A stretch of DNA of 64,000 nt from Flavobacterium branchiarum (GCF_030409845.1 NZ_JAUFQQ010000003.1:1550001-1614000); one strand, 5' to 3'; shown: positions 44,861-54,967, counted from the first letter of the stretch. Program-made: numbers and translations. Notes: generated by a model not told the origin, from the sequence alone.

Positions 44861-45855
44861 TAATTCCCTTTAATTCTATTTAATATTCCTTTCATTAAGG
44901 CTTTTCCATCGCGTTTTTCTTTAGGAACCTCTTGTGCTCTTAGTTTTCCGTTTTCTTCTTTAAAAACATAACTAAAAGCAAATTGTGGTTGTTTTGGATC
45001 CTTGGTAAGCAGTCCAAATCGCAAATCATTAAAGTGATATTCATTATCTTTTTTAGTTATGATATACCAACCTTCACTTACTTTTTTTAAGGTTTCAAAA
45101 TCGGGATTACCAGCGAGTTGTTGTGATAAACTATTGTTTTTTTCATAGCGCTCAAAAGTAATTGGCTGACTATCAAAAAGAGAATAATCACCTAATAAAT
45201 AGGCATCTTTAGTAGCCACATTGGCATTCCATAAAATACAATTGAAGGCAGTAGGTTTTACAATGAGATCATTATAAGTTATATGTTGTTCTTGTAATGC
45301 ATTTTTGAATTGTTGCAACGCATACAATTTTAAGCCACATGTTAGCAAAAGATACAGCGAACTGATGTATATACCACGCAAAACATATTTTTTTCGTTGC
45401 AAAAAAGTAGGTTTTCGCCATGCTAAAATCAAATAGACAAGCAGTGGAAGCGTATACAAAGGATCAATTACAAAAATAGTTTTCAAGGCAATTCGGTCAG
45501 GAAAAGGCCAAAAGATTTGTGTTCCCCAAGAAGTAAACATATCTAAAAGAACATGGGTAAACAAACACCAAAACACCATCAAAGAAGCAGTGCGAAAATT
45601 AATTTTTCCCCGTTCTATTTTGGCAATAGCCCAGCCTAAAATAGGTGAAAGTAATCCGAAAAACAGCAGGGAATGACTCAGTCCTCTATGTATTGCTACA
45701 CCGTTAACAGGATTTAAAAATTGTCCAAAAACAACATCAAGATCAGGGATGGTTCCTAAAACAGCACCATATAAAATAGTTTTTCGATGTAGCTTTTCGC
45801 CTGCGCATAATTCGGCAGTTGCAATTCCTAGCACAATCTGAGTAAAAGAATCCAT
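44860..45855 (-). CDS. YdjM/DUF457-type inner-membrane metal-dependent hydrolase
   Basis: 331 residues from MDSFTQIVLGIATAELC. N-terminal motifs typical of the family: GTIPDLDVVFG with the Asp pair, HRGLSHSLLFFG with metal-binding histidines, and THVLLDMFTSWGTQIFWPFPD. Four to five membrane segments are followed by a soluble C-terminal domain of about 150 residues. The catalytic role is unknown. The start is set at 45855 because the earlier in-frame TTG (45876) falls in a TAnnTTTG box. A piece of its C-terminal coding part (SQQLAGNPDFETLK) resembles part of the 185-bp repeat next door. Confidence 0.85.
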   Translation of the reverse strand: MDSFTQIVLGIATAELCAGEKLHRKTILYGAVLGTIPDLDVVFGQFLNPVNGVAIHRGLSHSLLFFGLLSPILGWAIAKIERGKINFRTASLMVFWCLFTHVLLDMFTSWGTQIFWPFPDRIALKTIFVIDPLYTLPLLVYLILAWRKPTFLQRKKYVLRGIYISSLYLLLTCGLKLYALQQFKNALQEQHITYNDLIVKPTAFNCILWNANVATKDAYLLGDYSLFDSQPITFERYEKNNSLSQQLAGNPDFETLKKVSEGWYIITKKDNEYHFNDLRFGLLTKDPKQPQFAFSYVFKEENGKLRAQEVPKEKRDGKALMKGILNRIKGN

Positions 45856-45873
45856 GAGGTAAGTATTGAGTTG

Positions 45874-45881
45874 CAAATTTA
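45874..45881 (-). promoter_or_regulatory. -7 box TAAATTTG for the YdjM-like gene
   Basis: The minus-strand octamer fits TAnnTTTG, 19 nt ahead of the ATG. It supports the shorter start. Confidence 0.5.
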
Positions 45882-46064
45882 AACAGAAAGAAGCCTTATT
45901 CTGTCGCCTCTAAAATAGTTTTTTATTCTTAGGTTTTAATCAATAGTACAGAAGAATATAACTAAACTAGCTTCACAATGTTTGGGTAAAGTGGTTTATG
46001 ATAATAGCACTTTGAATGCAATTACTTTGTCAATTGACTTCACTCGGGTCGTAAAAGTGGTATT

Positions 46065-46211
46065 TAACACATAGAAACATAGTCCTGATTTATCGGAATA
46101 GAATTGGTAGCAAAGGTGATTTAAGAAAAATATTTTTTTTCGCATAGCTTATGTGATTTATTTTAAGTGAAACGTCTTTTAGAATCTGTTAAGCTATGTT
46201 TCTATGCGTTA
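46065..46211. repeat. Palindromic repeat (TAACACATAG...CTATGCGTTA)
   Basis: Arms at 46065-46082 and 46194-46211 are inverted copies with one or two changes; the interior has TCGCATAGCTTATG and AAGTGAAACGTCTT as in the copy at 60.8 kb. It fills much of the gap before the deacetylase gene. No gene is seen in 45900-46314. Confidence 0.75.
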
Positions 46212-46314
46212 AAATAATTATACCCAACGGATCAGAAATAATAATTTATTTATAATTGATTGTTGCTATTTGTTTTACAAAATAATACCTAAATTTAGAT
46301 AGAAAATCTCCCTT

Positions 46315-47106
46315 ATGAATAAAATCACATATACTCTCATTGGTCTTTTTACTGTAGGTATTTTATTGTTTACAGCACGAATTTATTCAGAAGAAGCAAA
46401 ACCTAAAACAGTTGCATTTAAAGCAAAGAAATATCCGCCAGGGATATTGTTATCTTTTGATGATAACTATGTTGAAGATTGGTATAATGCCGAAAAAAGA
46501 TTGCATCATCTCGGATGGAAAGCTACTTTCTTTGTATGTAAATACGATTCGTTGACAGCTATACAAAAGAAAAAATTGCACTACTTGCAAGATGTGGGAC
46601 ACGATATAGCGGCACATGGATACAATCATGAAAATGCACTAAAATATTCGGCTGCTCATGGACTCACTGCCTATATAGATAATGATATAATTCCTCTAAA
46701 AAAAATTATGGATAAAGATGGATTTAATATCCGTTCTTTTGCTTATCCCGATGGAGCACGTGATGCTGCATTAGACAAAGAATTATTAAAATATTTTGAC
46801 ATTATACGAGGTACTACTTACGGAATGCTAGCTCCTGAGTCGCAGTATTGTTATTATGAAGGAAATAGGGTAATTTATGGTTTGGGGATCGATGACGATT
46901 ATAAACAGTTTAATGTTGACTATTATAAACGACTAATGGACTACGCCAAAAAGAAAAATAAAATTGTCATTTTCTATGGTCATAAAACAGTAGATATTGC
47001 CGACGAAAAAAACGAAACACCACTTGCAGCATTAGAAGAGCTATGCAAATATGCAGTTGATAATAATCTTAAATTTTATACTATTGATGATTTAAAAAAC
47101 CTTTGA
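46315..47106 (+). CDS. Membrane-anchored polysaccharide deacetylase (NodB domain)
   Basis: 263 residues with one N-terminal membrane segment (ITYTLIGLFTVGILLFTA) and no clear cleavage site. NodB motifs: ILLSFDDNYVEDW (motif 1, Asp pair), HDIAAHGYNHE (motif 2, His metal ligands), SFAYPDGARD (motif 3), and a late FYGHKT (motif 5). These are carbohydrate esterase family 4 enzymes that remove N- or O-acetyl groups from polysaccharides. Motif 1 has N in place of the usual G. Monocistronic, ends in TGA. Confidence 0.88.
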   Translation: MNKITYTLIGLFTVGILLFTARIYSEEAKPKTVAFKAKKYPPGILLSFDDNYVEDWYNAEKRLHHLGWKATFFVCKYDSLTAIQKKKLHYLQDVGHDIAAHGYNHENALKYSAAHGLTAYIDNDIIPLKKIMDKDGFNIRSFAYPDGARDAALDKELLKYFDIIRGTTYGMLAPESQYCYYEGNRVIYGLGIDDDYKQFNVDYYKRLMDYAKKKNKIVIFYGHKTVDIADEKNETPLAALEELCKYAVDNNLKFYTIDDLKNL

Positions 47107-47244
47107 GATGTATCAAATTTTAAGTTTTTTGTATTGCACTTAGCGGGATAGTAAAAGGAAATATGAGAAAAAGTAAAAGAGAAATCACTTATCGACAAAT
47201 AATTAATTTTTGTCGGTTGGAGCAGTTCTTTCGTCGGTAGGTTT

Positions 47245-47274
47245 TTTGATCAAGGTATTGTTCAAATACTTTTG
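47245..47274 (+). promoter_or_regulatory. Promoter of the CPBP gene
   Basis: TTTG (47245-47248), an 18-nt spacer and TACTTTTG (47267-47274) match the Bacteroidota consensus. Transcription would begin about 47281, leaving a leader of only about 10 nt before the ATG at 47292. Confidence 0.6.
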
Positions 47275-47291
47275 AAGAAAAAATTGAACCT

Positions 47292-48029
47292 ATGTCTCCA
47301 CTCACACCACTTATTTGGCTTTTAATTATGTTGCCAATTTTTATTTTTGCTTTCATCAATGTTAAAAAAGTAAATCTGAAATTTCTCTTGTTTTTTATTC
47401 TATATTTCTTAGCCGATTGTTATTTGCAACAGTTTAGCAAAGAGTATCTTAGTCTTGAATTTCTTGGGTTGAAATTTACATGGATTGGAAAGTTTTTAAG
47501 CTTATTTTTGGCTTTAACTATTATCTTTTCGGTTAGTAAAGAAAACAGAGAAGCCATTGGATTTACCACCAAAAGCAACACAACTAAACAACTGAAATTT
47601 GGGATTTTATTTTTCCTTGGTTTTTTACTTTTTGATGTTGTCTTTAAGTTGATTTTGTTTCCAAAAGGAGGAATATTTGATTTAGAAACTTTTGCATTTC
47701 AGGCAACCATGCCTGGTTTAACAGAAGAAATCGCGTTTAGAGGAATTGGTTTATGGCTTTTGGATAAAGCATTTTTGCCTAAATGGGATTTTAAAGGAAT
47801 TAAATTCGGATGGGGATTTTTTATTGTAACTCTATTATTTGGGATTGGCCACGGTGTAGTTCTAACCGCAGACCACCAATTTAAGTTCGATATTATTACG
47901 ATCGTTTATCTAACCTTAATTTCGTCTTTAAGTCTTGGTGTGCTTCGAAAATTCTCAGGTAATCTTGTTTATCCAATTTTAGGGCACAATATCATTAATT
48001 TAATTAATGCGTGTATCAGAATATTATAA
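47292..48029 (+). CDS. CPBP-family intramembrane protease (CAAX protease-like)
   Basis: 245 residues, about seven membrane segments. The two active-site motifs are present: EEIAFRGIGLW (Glu-Glu and Arg) and FGIGHGVVL (His), with a third in ILGHNIINL. CPBP proteins are Rce1-like membrane proteases with varied roles. The following kinase gene begins about 50 nt downstream, so the two may share a transcript. Confidence 0.88.
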   Translation: MSPLTPLIWLLIMLPIFIFAFINVKKVNLKFLLFFILYFLADCYLQQFSKEYLSLEFLGLKFTWIGKFLSLFLALTIIFSVSKENREAIGFTTKSNTTKQLKFGILFFLGFLLFDVVFKLILFPKGGIFDLETFAFQATMPGLTEEIAFRGIGLWLLDKAFLPKWDFKGIKFGWGFFIVTLLFGIGHGVVLTADHQFKFDIITIVYLTLISSLSLGVLRKFSGNLVYPILGHNIINLINACIRIL

Positions 48030-48076
48030 TTAAAGAAACATTTTTAAAAACTATATATAAATTTGTTTCTTATAAA

Positions 48077-49252
48077 ATGGACTTAATGCAAGACACAAAA
48101 ATTTTCTCCAATTACTTAGTCAGCAAAATAGCAGCGTTTAATTTTGAAGAATTTCAGACTACGAGAAATCGGATAGCACTGCATGTTTTTATGTGGCTTA
48201 GCTTTTCAATATTGTTAATTCTAAGTTACGTACTAGCATATCAACTGACCTATTTCAATGCTTTCATTTTAACAGTTAGAATGACAGCAGTAAATATGAT
48301 TGTGTTTTACATGTTCTTTTATTTGATGTTGCCCATGATTTTTTCGGGAGGTAAGACCAGAATGTTGCTTTTGTTGCTAGTTACTTTTATCGTTTCTATT
48401 TTTGTTTGGATGGCAGGAACCTATTTTTTTTCGTTGCTCTATCATTCACTCGGGTACGAAATTGGTAAAGGAGAACTTAAAGGAGCTATACAAATGGCCG
48501 CGAATCAAACGTTTTTAGAAGCAATTTCGGTAAGGCGTATGTTCTCACAAGCATTCATTATTATTACACTATTATCACCTTTCTTTTTTGTCAAAATCCT
48601 ATTTGAAATCTCTAAACTGTATAGTAAAACTTTAAAAATTCAGAATCAGAAAGCAGCCTTAGAAATTCAAAATATTAATATCGAAAAAAACTTTCTCAAG
48701 GCGCAACTCAATCCGCATTTTCTGTTTAATACATTAAATAATCTGTATGGACTTTGTATTAAAAAAGAGGATAGTGCACCAGAATTTATCCTGAATCTTT
48801 CGGATATAATGAGTTATACGCTTTATGAATCGAATACTGAAAAAGTCGCGCTAGAAAAGGAATTGGATTTTATAAAAAATTATTTCGAATTAGAAAAGAT
48901 GCGGTATTCTGCAACTAAGAATATTCAACTTAACATACCAAAAGACATTCATTTATCAGGATTGTATATTGCGCCATTACTGACTTTTACATTTGTAGAA
49001 AACGCATTTAAATATGGATTAAAAGGAAACGAAGAACAGTTTGTCTCTTTAGAAATAAAAGTTCAGGATAATAAGTTCCATTTTCAACTTCAAAATGATG
49101 TAGAACAAGGAATAAAAGACAATGAATTTGGTGGTATCGGTATTACAAATGTTCGTAAACGGTTGCAACTATTGTATCCGAGCAAGCACCAATTAGATAT
49201 TGAAAATTTAGGCACAAAATTTAGTGTCAATTTAATAATAGATTTAGACTAA
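48077..49252 (+). CDS. LytS-type sensor histidine kinase (His_kinase/PF06580)
   Basis: 391 residues from MDLMQDTK. Four membrane segments (about 35-190), a coiled linker, then the His_kinase domain: FLKAQLNPHFLFNTLNNLYGL with the phosphoacceptor His, PLLTFTFVENAFKYGLKGNE (N-box), and GGIGITNVRKRLQLLYP (G-box). An earlier in-frame GTG at 48011 overlaps the CPBP gene; the ATG at 48077 is preferred. Its stop overlaps the regulator's ATG by one base (TAATG), a sign of coupled translation. Ligand unknown. Confidence 0.9.
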   Translation: MDLMQDTKIFSNYLVSKIAAFNFEEFQTTRNRIALHVFMWLSFSILLILSYVLAYQLTYFNAFILTVRMTAVNMIVFYMFFYLMLPMIFSGGKTRMLLLLLVTFIVSIFVWMAGTYFFSLLYHSLGYEIGKGELKGAIQMAANQTFLEAISVRRMFSQAFIIITLLSPFFFVKILFEISKLYSKTLKIQNQKAALEIQNINIEKNFLKAQLNPHFLFNTLNNLYGLCIKKEDSAPEFILNLSDIMSYTLYESNTEKVALEKELDFIKNYFELEKMRYSATKNIQLNIPKDIHLSGLYIAPLLTFTFVENAFKYGLKGNEEQFVSLEIKVQDNKFHFQLQNDVEQGIKDNEFGGIGITNVRKRLQLLYPSKHQLDIENLGTKFSVNLIIDLD

Positions 49253-49962
49253 TGAATAAATTAATTTGCATCATTATAGATGATGAGCCACTAGGGAGAT
49301 CGGTTATAGAAACATTCGTTAAAGAAATTCCCTATCTAGAGTTAGTTGCCTCGTTTGAGGATCCAGTTGACGCATTGACGTATTTACATAATAATGTAGT
49401 AGATATAGTTTTTAGTGATATTCAAATGCCGAAAATAACGGGCATGGAATTGCTACGTTCGTTAGTATATCCGCCTGTGGTGATATTCATTACAGCACAT
49501 CGTGATTTTGCATTGGATGGCTTCGAAGCTGGTGTAACAGATTATTTGGTTAAGCCAGTTCGATTTGATCGTTTTTTGAAGGCAGTTAATAGAGCAAAAG
49601 AGAAAATTTCGTTAAGTCAAGTAGCAACAATACAGCAACAAATTCATACTGATAGAATATTTATAAAATCAGAAGGAAAGTTGGTAAAGATTTTATTTGA
49701 TGAAATTTTATATATAGAGGCTCAAGGCGATTATCTTAAAATTATTATTCCTTCGGGAACATTTACAACGCAAGTGACTCTTAAAGCGATGGAAGAAATC
49801 CTGAACCTTCCAAACTTTTTTCGGGTACAGCGTTCTTTTATTCTCAATTTAGAAGCCGTGAGAAGTATTAATGGGAATACAGTAGAACTTACAAATGGCA
49901 AATCGATTGCAATAGCTTTGAATAAAAAAGAGGAACTTTTTAGTTTATTAGGCATAAAATAA
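49252..49962 (+). CDS. LytTR-family response regulator
   Basis: 236 residues. Receiver domain with IIDDEPLG, the phosphoacceptor Asp in VFSDIQMPK, and YLVKPVRFDRFLKA; C-terminal LytTR DNA-binding domain (RIFIKSEGKLVKILFDEILYIEAQGDYLKI ... FFRVQRSFILNLEAVRSI). Partner of the kinase encoded immediately upstream. Targets are unknown. Confidence 0.93.
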   Translation: MNKLICIIIDDEPLGRSVIETFVKEIPYLELVASFEDPVDALTYLHNNVVDIVFSDIQMPKITGMELLRSLVYPPVVIFITAHRDFALDGFEAGVTDYLVKPVRFDRFLKAVNRAKEKISLSQVATIQQQIHTDRIFIKSEGKLVKILFDEILYIEAQGDYLKIIIPSGTFTTQVTLKAMEEILNLPNFFRVQRSFILNLEAVRSINGNTVELTNGKSIAIALNKKEELFSLLGIK

Positions 49963-49968
49963 AAAAAT

Positions 49969-50005
49969 AGAAGATGTCTTACTTAAGAATATCTTCTGTT
50001 TTTTT
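49969..50005 (+). terminator. Terminator after the LytTR regulator
   Basis: AGAAGAT (49969-49975) pairs with ATCTTCT (49991-49997) around a 15-nt loop, followed by GTTTTTTT. It lies 7 nt past the stop codon. Confidence 0.7.
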
Positions 50006-50109
50006 AGTTAAGATTTGATTGTGATTAACCTTAAATTTATTATTCGTTTACGATGTTATCAAATTAATTATATCATTTATGAAAAAGGATAGGATATAGT
50101 AATGCTAAG

Positions 50110-52314
50110 CTATTGAATTCCTTTCTTTTTTACTTCAAATTGAAAATTTTCGACACCTAACAAGCCATCACCGCTTACGCCTTCGATATTTACTAAAAAC
50201 GGGGTGTTAATATCCGAACAAAAAAAGGTTACTGTTGCCTCACCTTGCTCATTAGTAATGATATCTGGTTTCCAATACAAAGTGTTACGGTAATCCGGAG
50301 TAGGATCAGTCAATGTTACTTCATCATACAATGCTTCATAGAATACTTTCTTTCCATAATAGCCTTTGATTGCAACAGTATTGAACTTTGCCAGAAGTTC
50401 TGATTCGGTTAATTGTGCGTTATAGGCATTATCTTGGGCAGGGGGGTGTTTAGGGCAATTTACTATTCCATTTAGACATACATAATCAGTAGAAGGTTTT
50501 ACTTTGGCTAAACTGTCCAGCCTTCCTATAAACTTATCCCGAAATACTATCTTCTTCTTTGAAGAGATCAAAACTTCATTCAATTTGTTTATTTCTGGGC
50601 GATCGGTAAATTTTGGTGCAACTTCAGTTTTGACTTCTAATTTTGCAGGTATTGGATAAAGCGTTGTTTTGATTTTACGTTCCTCGTTGATGTTTTCAAA
50701 CGAAAAATCCTTGGTATCAATTCTGTATTTAGATTCTTCAGGAGCAAGCAATTTTAGGTACGTATAACCTCCTTCTCCTTTTTTTAAATCATTTGGAGTA
50801 ATAATAAAAGTTCCGTCTGAATTAGCAATTAAAACATCAGCTGCTCTGTTTTTATCGGCAGAAGAGATTGTTACCCCTTGTGGCTGTGGTTCTTTTGGTT
50901 TCGAACTAGCGTTTTTTAAACTGATTTTAGCTTTTTGTTCGTCAAAAACAATTGGACTTAATGTATTGCCTTGTTCTTTTAAATTGGATTCGTCCCACAC
51001 ATAATTTCGCCATCCCTGAGTAAGTAACAATTGGTTTAATGCCTGTTCTCGGTCTTTATTCTGTTCGTTAAAATAATATTCGGGAGCATACACACTGCCT
51101 TTTAATTGAGTAGAAAGAAAATAGTGCGTAAGTATGTTTTTAGAGTCTCGTTTGTTTTGGTATAATTCATCATAGACACTCAGTCCCAAATGGGCTTTAG
51201 TGGGTTGTGCGTTTTGATCTGTTACTTTTATTTTTAGCGTTACTTTCTCTCTTGTAGCATAGTTTTTTTTATCAAGTTCTACCACAATATTTAATTTCTG
51301 GTCTTGATTTACATAAACCAATCGTTCTGCTTCGGGTACTGAATTCCCATTAAAAAGGGTAACTTCTGCTACGCCTTGTGGAATATCTTTTAAAGGGAGT
51401 TTAATTATTAATTCTTTTTTCAGTAAGCCTCTTGCAATACTGTACGCTATTCCTCGTGCTTGCAATCTTAAACTTATATTTTCTTCATTTAAAGTCTCGC
51501 TTTGTGAAACTTTGAACGTTAAGAATTCTTTTGTCTGTTCTATTAATTGAAGTGCTTTACCGCTTTGAGATATTTTTACCAAAGAAAATTGTTCTTTAGA
51601 TGCTGGTGTTGTGAGTTGAATATGGTATTTTTTAGTTGCGTCGGGTGTAAAAACGAAGCTTCCCATACCAGCATGACTACTTTTAAAATCAAGCAAAGGG
51701 ACATTGTTTTCATACAAGCTACCCGAGACATCCACAGGCAGACCATTTGAATCGATGGCCTTAAACGCTAATCTAGACTTAATTCCTGAGATCAGGTTTC
51801 CTCCTTCTGGAAAAGTAGTAAATTGCAAAGTGCTCTCTTTTTGAATCGGATTAACAATTGCTTTACTGCTTATTGATTTTACTACCTCCAATTTCCTTAC
51901 GGCGTAGAATTCTTTTGTGTTTTTTGTATACGAAAAAGAGCTGTAGGCAGCTAGGGTATAAGTGCCCTCTGTTAATTTACTATCCAAAAAGAGATGGCCA
52001 TTCACAAAGCCGTTTTCTATTTCATATTTCTTTTCCCAAACAACCTTATCTGTTTTGTCTTCTATCAATTGCACAAACAGTATTTTACTTCGATCTGAGG
52101 GCGTAAGATAGTGTGCATCCAAAACATATCCTTTAAACCAAACATCTTCTTCTGTTTCGTAAATGCTTTTGCTAGTTTGCAGATATACTAAATCTGAAGC
52201 AGTATTTCTGGTTAGACTATGCAGTTGTTCAACTAATTGATCTGTTTTTATATCGTTTTGTGAAAACAAAGGCAAGGAACAAAACAGGAAAAAGAAAAGG
52301 ATTTTTTTGATCAT
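50110..52314 (-). CDS. MG2-domain (alpha-2-macroglobulin-like) exported protein
   Basis: 734 residues with a signal peptide (FFFLFCSLPLFSQ). The N-terminal MG2-like segment has YLQTSKSIYETEEDVWFKGYVLD, followed by repeated beta-sandwich regions (FPEGGNLISGIKSRLAFKAIDS, KVTLKIKVTDQNAQPTKAHLGLSVYD) and an A-L-N-Q-L-L-L-T-Q-G-W-R segment common to a large Bacteroidota family. The C-terminus (ITNEQGEATVTFFCSD, then INTPFLVNIEGVSGDG) is the family's terminal Ig-like part. There is no thioester motif, so it is not a true macroglobulin trap. Role unknown, probably at the outer membrane. Confidence 0.8.
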   Translation of the reverse strand: MIKKILFFFLFCSLPLFSQNDIKTDQLVEQLHSLTRNTASDLVYLQTSKSIYETEEDVWFKGYVLDAHYLTPSDRSKILFVQLIEDKTDKVVWEKKYEIENGFVNGHLFLDSKLTEGTYTLAAYSSFSYTKNTKEFYAVRKLEVVKSISSKAIVNPIQKESTLQFTTFPEGGNLISGIKSRLAFKAIDSNGLPVDVSGSLYENNVPLLDFKSSHAGMGSFVFTPDATKKYHIQLTTPASKEQFSLVKISQSGKALQLIEQTKEFLTFKVSQSETLNEENISLRLQARGIAYSIARGLLKKELIIKLPLKDIPQGVAEVTLFNGNSVPEAERLVYVNQDQKLNIVVELDKKNYATREKVTLKIKVTDQNAQPTKAHLGLSVYDELYQNKRDSKNILTHYFLSTQLKGSVYAPEYYFNEQNKDREQALNQLLLTQGWRNYVWDESNLKEQGNTLSPIVFDEQKAKISLKNASSKPKEPQPQGVTISSADKNRAADVLIANSDGTFIITPNDLKKGEGGYTYLKLLAPEESKYRIDTKDFSFENINEERKIKTTLYPIPAKLEVKTEVAPKFTDRPEINKLNEVLISSKKKIVFRDKFIGRLDSLAKVKPSTDYVCLNGIVNCPKHPPAQDNAYNAQLTESELLAKFNTVAIKGYYGKKVFYEALYDEVTLTDPTPDYRNTLYWKPDIITNEQGEATVTFFCSDINTPFLVNIEGVSGDGLLGVENFQFEVKKKGIQ

Positions 52315-52656
52315 ATTTTAATTTAATAATGCTTTGTAGTTTTTGCAATAATTCACTGGATTAAATGATTGTACTATAAAAAAATACTCTTTAAATCTCA
52401 GATGATTTAACTAAACGCTACGTTATGAGTTGTTTTGATAAAAATACAGATATTTTCTTATTCTTAATGAATTTTGAATGATTTTGATACAAGGATGCCA
52501 TTTTTTTAGGAAAACTATTAAAACTACTTTCAGTTAGTTTAATAGTTACTACTTTTTTAGGTTTTTATTTTGTTTATTCTGTTGATATTTAAGAAGTTTG
52601 TTTTTTAATCAACTCCTTTTTTCTTTTAGTAGCATTATTTTACAACTACAACCTTA

Positions 52657-52692
52657 TATCTTTATATTTGCAAATTCGCATAATTTAGCAAA
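52657..52692 (+). promoter_or_regulatory. Tandem dyad operator with -7 box upstream of the acyltransferase
   Basis: TTCGCA-TAATTT-AGCAAA (52675-52692) is an imperfect copy of the dyad TTTGCA-N6-TGCAAA, and the half-site TGCAAA (52669-52674) of an upstream 18-mer abuts it. TATATTTG (52663-52670) is a -7 box overlapping the site. The 52315-52650 gap is AT-rich and holds no gene. Confidence 0.6.
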
Positions 52693-52819
52693 ACCGTGAT
52701 GATTTTATAAAGCACGTTCTTTAGGGCGAAATTCCAAATTTGACTGACTTTAAAATTACATTAGAATATTTAAACCAATAAATCATTTATTACTATTAAC
52801 CAAAAACCAAAAATTATAA

Positions 52820-53956
52820 ATGCATACTATTTCTTCTCAGGCTACTGTCTTTAAAGACTCAAAAAAACATTATGAAATTCTGGATGGGCTTCGAGGCGTT
52901 GCCGCGCTTATTGTGGTCGTTTTTCATATACTTGAAATTTTTTCATGAGGAGATCATACCAAACAATTTATTAATCATGGTTATCTAGCAGTAGACTTCT
53001 TTTTCTTGTTGTCAGGTTTTGTAATCTCACATGCCTATGATGACCGCTGGAATAAATTGTCAGTAAAAGAATTCTTCATGCGCAGGCTTATAAGGCTTCA
53101 CCCAATGATAATTGTTGGAATGCTAGTTGGGGCAATTTGTTTTTATCCTAGTGCTGCGGCTATGTTTCCTTTAGTTGCCGAAACGCCAATATGGAAAATG
53201 ATACTTGTAATGCTAATTGGTTTTACGTTAATTCCTGTAACACCATCGATGGATATTAGAGGTTGGCAGGAAATGCACCCATTAAATGGACCTGCTTGGT
53301 CATTATTTTTTGAGTATATCGCTAATATTATGTATGCTTTATTTTTTAGAAAATTATCAACCAAGATGTTGGCTGTACTTGTGTTTATTGCCGGAATCGT
53401 ATTGCTTCATTTTGCAATTACTAGCGAAAAAGGAGATGTAATAGGAGGATGGTCTGTAGATGCTCTTCAATTGCAAATTGGTTTTACAAGGCTTATGTAT
53501 CCTTTTTTGGCAGGTATGCTATTGAGAAAAATCACGAGACCAAGAAATATAAAAAATGCTTTTTTATGGTGTACTGTTTTAATTGTTACAGCTTTATCAT
53601 TTCCACGTGTAGGAGGAATGGAGAATTTATGGGCAAACGGAATTTACGATGCTTTGGTGATTCTTTTTGTTTTTCCTGCCATTGTTTTTATAGGCTCTAG
53701 CGGAAGCATTAGAGGCCAATTCATGCAACGCGTTTGTAGTTTTTTAGGTGATATTTCATATCCAATATATATAATACACTTTCCTTTAGTTTATGTGTTT
53801 TATGCATGGGTAGAGAATAATAAAGTGCCACTTGAAAAAGCTTGGCCAGCAGGGATAGCTGTATTTTTAACTTCGATTTTTATTTCTTATATAGCAATGA
53901 AGTATTACGATATTCCATTTAGAAAATGGTTAAGTGCTCGTTTACTTAAAAAATAG
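52820..53956 (+). pseudogene. Acyltransferase family 3 (OafA-like) gene with an in-frame TGA
   Basis: From ATG 52820 the frame reads ILDGLRGVAALIVVVFHILEIFS (R25 and catalytic H36 of the acyltransferase-3 family), meets TGA at 52946-52948 (codon 43), then continues in the same frame GDHTKQFINHGYLAVDFFFLLSGFV to the stop at 53956. The rest is intact: about ten membrane segments, with MRRLIRLHPM and, near the end, YPIYIIHFPLVY and YDIPFRKWL. Only one base change is needed to restore a 378-residue enzyme (GGA or TGG are candidates). A restart at ATG 53006 would lose the catalytic first helix. Likely a recent nonsense mutation or a sequencing error. Confidence 0.88.
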
Positions 53957-54014
53957 TTCAATTAGAAAATCATTTACATAGAGTACATACTCTATTTTAA
54001 ATTTAAAGTTTTGT

Positions 54015-54055
54015 ATGCCCAGTCCAGTTTGATAAACTTGGCTGGGCATTTTTCA
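54015..54055 (+). terminator. Terminator, ATGCCCAG...CTGGGCAT family (copy 1)
   Basis: Arms ATGCCCAG (54015-54022) and CTGGGCAT (54042-54049), with further pairing inside, followed by a T run. Copies 2 and 3 follow the two secreted-protein genes. From here to 55104 no gene can be supported; a TATTTTTG box lies at 54588. Confidence 0.8.
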
Positions 54056-54967
54056 TGAGTTATATCTTGTAGCAGAATGTTCTAAATTTGTGTCCTTTCA
54101 CATTTTTTTAAAGTTAATTTCGGGATAATTTACACATTTTTTAAATCGCACAATTTGCAAAAAAGTTTGTTCTCAACTATTACAATTTTTGGCTAGTTCT
54201 TTTTTTAGTTTTCTACATCTATTGTAAATAGTTTAGTCTATAAACGACTAAAATTTAGTAAGTAAGAATTTATGAAGCTACTGTTTCGTATTCCTATATT
54301 TAGATTTTTTTGACGTTTGACTCTGTTTTTTTTTAACTTTTGGACTGTTTTTTCGTTAAAAAAGCATCACATTAGAACTCAAATTCATTCTTTTTTACAG
54401 TTATTTTGCTTACTAAATCCTCTTTAAAATTATTATATGTATTGTTATGCAGCAACTGTAATTACTACAGTTTTTACGTACTTCTATACTTTTTATTCGG
54501 CAATTATTTATTGTTTTTTTGTAGGCTTTGTTTTCTTTGAATTTTAAATTTAATGGAGTAAAAACTCACTTTTTTAATTATTATACTTATTTTTGCAAAT
54601 AAAATCTTAGAAAAAAAACTAAGATTAAATGTGTTTAATTAATTAATTATAAAAATGAATTATATGAAATTAGACTACATAAATTTCAAAATTGAAACTA
54701 TTAAATAAACGTTGTACATAAGTTACTTAGTAGGTTAACCAATTCCTTTAAAGGATTTAAAATAATAGTATTACTGTCTGTTTGAAGCAATTGAAAAATT
54801 GCATTTAACACATAGCGCTCTAGTTCCGATTGGTATCGGGATTTTGCATGAAATTAATTATTCCCAACAACTTATTCCCCCTTAGTTTTTGCATTAGTTT
54901 TTGACAACTTTTTTATCATAAAACAATTCGTTTTTGGATAAGAATAGTGTTGTTATTATGACTAAAG

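Noticed and set aside
13138..53956. Reassigned stop codons (TAG and TGA read as amino acids)
   Set aside because: TAG ends the GH125 and DUF3754 genes and TGA ends the deacetylase gene at their normal lengths, so both work as stops here. Two separate nonsense changes or read errors are simpler.
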